64,000 bases of DNA from Aquanectria penicillioides. Its lineage: Eukaryota; Ascomycota; Sordariomycetes; Hypocreales; Nectriaceae. Made by a program: the position numbers and the translations under genes. How positions within the stretch are numbered: position 1 is the first letter of the stretch; each line of letters opens with the position of its first letter. The notes beneath the pieces were generated by a model, which searched no databases, was not told where the DNA came from, and was given only the letters and a program-made list of their open reading frames with translations. Positions 60,569 to 64,000 of the stretch are shown here, in pieces. The stretch spans positions 5,332,001 through 5,396,000 of the forward strand of contig PYIU01000002.1 in the NCBI GenBank assembly GCA_003415625.1. Direction: 5' to 3'.

Positions 60569-62137
60569 TCAAACTGTGTCTTCTTGGCCAATAAGGCCCA
60601 AATTCCCATGTATATTTGACCAAGCATCCCTGTGCCTTTTCTCATTGCCCCCTTTCTTTTCCGTGTGTTTCCTGGTGTTGACAGGGTGTTTGGACCCGGT
60701 GTCTAGCCAAAAATCATCCTCCGCTTGCTCCTTTTGCGTGTCTGAGCCTTCGTGAAGTTCGTCAATGCCTAATAGGTGGTCGATCTCCTGAAGAGCCTTC
60801 ATGGAATTCTCTAATGCTACCTGGCCACTCTCAACTGTCTCGGCAACAGTTTCTAGCGTGGAGATTTTGGCGGCATCGGCTGCAAGCACCCAAGGTTGAA
60901 CCTTGCCAGTAAAACCAGAACGCTCCGTCGACGTTAAAATCTCTCCAAGGCCAGATCTTCGCCGCGACGACCCAGACGTTGGGTATTTCGGTAGGAGCTG
61001 GCTTTCCTCGGCGAGATGGCTGAGCACTTGACAGGCGTCCTTGGTTTCCTTGCTCAGCGCCGAGTTTATATACGATTTCTGGGTGATGACTGCCTTTTGA
61101 TTTCTCGAGAGAGACAAGAGAGTTTCGATATATGGTGTGAGAAGGTAACTGGCCGGAGCTGGGTTCGTCTCGAGGGCCGAATTTTGATGAGGGTCATGGG
61201 CCTTTAGAACAGGTGGTTGCGATGAGCCTGGCCGTTCCGCAATTGCCCCAAGGAGAGATCGTCTAGAAGCAAGGTACCTTGAGTATTTGTCCTTGATGAC
61301 GCTCAGTTGGCTGTTGATTGTAGCATTGTCCGCCGCTAACCTGTCCTGGGCCCCGGAGATTCGATCACCTCCAGTTTCAGCATCTTCTTCCTCAGAGGCC
61401 TTACCCAATTCTGTCTCAATCCAGTTGATGAGCTCATTCCGTGTTGCATTGAGAGCATGGAACTTTGTCCCATTGCTGATGACGTCGGGTATGCTCTGAG
61501 CGCTGGCCCTGGCCTCTTGGAGCAGCTGCTCTTCCCTGCGTAGGAGCAACTTCGCCCGTAATACTGTCTTCTCCAACTGTGCCACTTGGCCTTTGAGGTC
61601 TGGTTTCGCAGCGGTTTGCTGTGCAACGAGGCTGTTGACCACTTCCTTCGGCACACCTGGTAATTCAGGGGCCCCGCGGAACATGTCCTCCGGGTCAAGA
61701 AACTCGACTGAGCCCGCCGGTTTCTCAATCAAGAGATCGAGGTATGACTGAACTGCTGACAACTTCCCCTCTTTGCTCTGCAGCTTAAGAAGTGCGATTC
61801 GCTCCTCAACTAGGTTGACACCGCTTGAAGATTGTGCTTTGGGAGACGGCGGCCGAGACGGATTAGATTGCATCACCTGAGTGTGTTTTTGCCGCGCAGC
61901 CACGTTGGCCTTGAGAGCCTCGACATACTCCCTCTGGACCCCCTTTAATTCCTGGCTGATAGTAACATCGTGATAGCTGCCCACCAAAGAAGCGGGCTGC
62001 TTGATCGGTCCATCGTGGGAGCAAGATCCAAGGTGCAGAGCTATGACGCGCCTGATATAGTTGATCTGTTCTCGAGGTTTTATGAATGGTTCAAGAGTGC
62101 TCCGGAACTTCTCAAAGACTTCGGGTTGTTTCGTCAT
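60569..62137 (-). CDS. Unrecognised coiled-coil protein, 522 aa
   Basis: I do not recognise the family. It is a single exon. I start at 62137 (MTKQPEVFEKFRSTLEP), where protein-like sequence begins; an in-frame ATG at 62245 would add 36 residues. Helical, heptad-rich stretches include VNLVEERIALLKLQSKEGKLSAVQSYLDLL, KGQVAQLEKTVLRAKLLLRREEQLLQEAR and a C-terminal VAETVESGQVALENSMKALQEIDHLLG. There are no membrane segments, signal peptide or zinc motifs. The overall look resembles kinetochore or microtubule-associated subunits, but nothing specific supports that. The end is charged (KHTEKKGGNEKRHRDAW). It is divergent from BRR2 across 649 nt. Confidence 0.75.
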   Translation of the reverse strand: MTKQPEVFEKFRSTLEPFIKPREQINYIRRVIALHLGSCSHDGPIKQPASLVGSYHDVTISQELKGVQREYVEALKANVAARQKHTQVMQSNPSRPPSPKAQSSSGVNLVEERIALLKLQSKEGKLSAVQSYLDLLIEKPAGSVEFLDPEDMFRGAPELPGVPKEVVNSLVAQQTAAKPDLKGQVAQLEKTVLRAKLLLRREEQLLQEARASAQSIPDVISNGTKFHALNATRNELINWIETELGKASEEEDAETGGDRISGAQDRLAADNATINSQLSVIKDKYSRYLASRRSLLGAIAERPGSSQPPVLKAHDPHQNSALETNPAPASYLLTPYIETLLSLSRNQKAVITQKSYINSALSKETKDACQVLSHLAEESQLLPKYPTSGSSRRRSGLGEILTSTERSGFTGKVQPWVLAADAAKISTLETVAETVESGQVALENSMKALQEIDHLLGIDELHEGSDTQKEQAEDDFWLDTGSKHPVNTRKHTEKKGGNEKRHRDAWSNIHGNLGLIGQEDTV

Positions 62138-62786
62138 TGTTATATGCTCATCTCGAGACGTATGAAATGCTTGAGACCATCCCCTGATGCATGTGCTAAC
62201 GAGCACTCGGTGTGGTGTCGTTGATGCATTGAACCACCCCCACACCTACTGTGGCTGGTGCTGTCCTTTGACAATCACCGGTCACAGAAAAGGGAATGAC
62301 CTCGCAAAAGAGGTTTGACCAACTTATGGCTACACTATGAGATGAAGGATATCCTTTTAATTCTGATGAAGTACTATGATTCTTTTGTAATTGCCCCATC
62401 GAGGCAATTCCAATCACGACCCAACGTTGCGATGTGCTTATTCGGCTCTCTGTCACTCGCCACACTAGGAGCTCAGGCGCCACACGTTCACAACTGGTTC
62501 AGATAAAACACATTAAACCGAATATGGATTAGCGCTTGTAGGCTAGAAGGCTGAGATCTGAAATTTACGATCGCGACCACTTTCAAATCCCAGCGACGAC
62601 GGAACGAGACCTTGTCGAACGACTGCGCACCAATCGCAGAAACCTGAGTCACCTAGGCCGCGGCTCTGAATCGAAAAAGTCGCGTCGGAGGCAAACTCAT
62701 GGTTATTTAAAGATCGAGCTCCGCGAGCTTTTGTCGAGAACATCGGCGTTCTCCATCACAACAGAGCTTCCACAACATTAGCCAAG
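62138..62786. other. Divergent promoter region of the coiled-coil (-) and BRR2 (+) genes
   Basis: Shared 5' region of 649 nt. No repeat, RNA gene or clear motif noticed. Confidence 0.6.
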
Positions 62787-64000
62787 ATGGCGGACGCGAA
62801 TCGAGATGTGTCGCAATACAAGTACTCGGCCATGTCCAACCTGGTTCTCCAGGCGGACCGTCGGTTCGTCACTCGACGAACTGATGAGGCCACTGGTGAC
62901 CCAGAGTCGCTGGCTGGGCGCTTGAGCATCAAAGATATGGGCGCCCGAGTTGCACGCGACAACGCGCCCAAACAAAAGAAACAGCCAGGGCTTCCAGATA
63001 TCGAGCGAGGTAGTCTGAGGGAAGGAGAAGATATCCTTGCCCGAGAGCAACGGAGACGAAAGGCCGAGGCACCTCAGATGAGAGGAACAGGTGTTCTGGG
63101 CGCGAACGACTTGTTGGTAGAAGGTATCACGTACCGACCCCGAACCCCGGCGACACGACAAACCTTCGACCTTATCCTCACGATCGTTGCGAATAACCTG
63201 GGAGATGTGCCTCACGAGGTCGTGCGCAGTGCCGCCGATGCCGTGCTGGAGTACCTCAAGGACGATGACTTGAAGGACCTCGACAAGAAGAAGGAGATCG
63301 ATGATATTCTAGGCGTGTCATTGAACCCTAAGCAGTTCAACGAGTTGGTAAACCTGGGCAAGAAGATCACAGATTATGATGCCCAAGATGACGACGAAGA
63401 TGTTGCTATGGGTGGCGCCGACGGCGATGATGCTGAAATCGATGAACGACAAGGTGTTGCTGTCGCCTTCGACGAAGATGACGAGGATGAAGAGGGCGGT
63501 ATCGTTAACGAAGTCCGCGATGAGTCATCTGAGGATGAGGATGAACAGGAAGATGAGGAAAACGGAGAGCCCAAGGGCGACGATGCGGCGGGCGAGGACG
63601 ATGAGATGATCATAGACTCCGCACCTGTAGGAGGCAAGCAAAAGGATAAGGAGAAGAACGCCGTCCCAGCTCGAGATATTGACGCTTTCTGGCTGCAACG
63701 TCAAATTGGCACATTTTACCCAGATGCCCACGAACAAACCGACAAGACGAAGGAGGCCCTCCGACTCCTATCCGGAGAGCCTGACGAGGCTGATGGCGAG
63801 GAGAAATCCCTCCGAGAGATCGAAAACGACCTGATGGAGCTCTTTGATTTCGAACACCACGAGCTCGTTCAGAAGCTGGTCGAGAACCGAGAGAAGGTTT
63901 TCTGGCTCACTAAGCTGGCCCGAGCTGAGACAGCAGAGCAACGCACCGAGGTCGAGAGAGAGATGGGTTCTGAAGGTCTGCAATGGATTCTTAATGAGTT
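62787..64000 (+). CDS. BRR2: Pre-mRNA splicing RNA helicase Brr2 (U5 snRNP), 5' part only
   Basis: Ski2-like helicase that unwinds U4/U6 during spliceosome activation. Only about 404 codons are present; the frame is open to the window edge, so the two helicase cassettes lie outside. The N-terminus MADANRDVSQYKYSAMSNLVLQADRRFV aligns with the conserved Brr2/SNRNP200 start. VEGITYRPRTPATRQTFDLIL, the EIDDILGVSLNPKQFNELVNLGKKITDY segment and the following acidic stretch (about 200-280) also fit. DAFWLQRQIGTFYPDAHE and ELFDFEHHELVQKLVENREKVFWLTKLARAE belong to the N-terminal autoinhibitory region. No intron is seen in this part. Confidence 0.93.
   Translation, partial: MADANRDVSQYKYSAMSNLVLQADRRFVTRRTDEATGDPESLAGRLSIKDMGARVARDNAPKQKKQPGLPDIERGSLREGEDILAREQRRRKAEAPQMRGTGVLGANDLLVEGITYRPRTPATRQTFDLILTIVANNLGDVPHEVVRSAADAVLEYLKDDDLKDLDKKKEIDDILGVSLNPKQFNELVNLGKKITDYDAQDDDEDVAMGGADGDDAEIDERQGVAVAFDEDDEDEEGGIVNEVRDESSEDEDEQEDEENGEPKGDDAAGEDDEMIIDSAPVGGKQKDKEKNAVPARDIDAFWLQRQIGTFYPDAHEQTDKTKEALRLLSGEPDEADGEEKSLREIENDLMELFDFEHHELVQKLVENREKVFWLTKLARAETAEQRTEVEREMGSEGLQWILNE

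Overview
The window is ordinary gene-bearing chromosome of a filamentous ascomycete (Pezizomycotina; protein resemblance suggests Sordariomycetes, perhaps Hypocreales, but I cannot fix genus or species). The evidence is short introns (about 53-90 nt, mostly GTANGT donors, CTAAC/CTGAC branch sites), single-copy eukaryotic housekeeping genes with fungal architectures, and GC-rich coding DNA separated by long intergenic stretches rich in simple repeats. I saw no rRNA, tRNA, transposon ORF, CRISPR array, operon or secondary-metabolite cluster.

Layout: 1.4-3.3 kb, chromatin remodeller subunit Rsc7 (-). 3.9-10.5 kb, N-degron E3 ligase Ubr1 (-). 11.3-11.7 kb, respiratory subunit Qcr9 (-), 65 aa in five exons with a GC-AG intron. 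12.3-16.1 kb, PMC1/NCA-2-type Ca2+-ATPase (-). 18.4-19.0 kb, PYM (+). 20.2-21.5 kb, 26S proteasome ATPase Rpt4 (+). 21.5-26.9 kb, a gene-poor gap. 26.9-29.7 kb, glucosamine-6-phosphate synthase Gfa1 (+). 30.4-31.3 kb, proteasome beta-7/Pre4 (-). 32.2-33.2 kb, mitochondrial HMG-box protein (+). 33.8-35.2 kb, an unrecognised protein (-). 36.0-37.2 kb, sterol dehydrogenase Erg26 (+). 38.5-42.2 kb, LIM-RhoGAP (-). 42.2-46.4 kb, gap. 46.4-48.0 kb, polytopic membrane protein with an alpha/beta-hydrolase-like domain (-). 49.0-49.5 kb, small unrecognised protein (-). 49.5-54.3 kb, gap. 54.3-55.1 kb, unrecognised acidic protein (+). 55.6-57.5 kb, E2 with two UBC folds (-). 59.1-60.4 kb, clamp-loader subunit Rfc2 (+). 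60.6-62.1 kb, coiled-coil protein (-). 62.8 kb to the end, Brr2 spliceosomal helicase (+, truncated by the window).

The genes are unrelated housekeeping functions, although four belong to the ubiquitin-proteasome system (Ubr1, tandem-UBC E2, Rpt4, Pre4). The most notable structures are: the E2 with two predicted active-site cysteines and a 12-nt microexon beside the first; Gfa1, whose catalytic Cys2 codon exists only after splicing of a 5-nt coding exon; Qcr9, with the ATG alone in its first coding exon; dispersed TACC/GGTA tetranucleotide repeats between genes; and five apparent one-base deletions next to G/C runs in four conserved genes, which look more like consensus errors than real mutations.

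All exon boundaries were deduced by hand from splice signals, reading phase and family knowledge. No alignment or database search was run.
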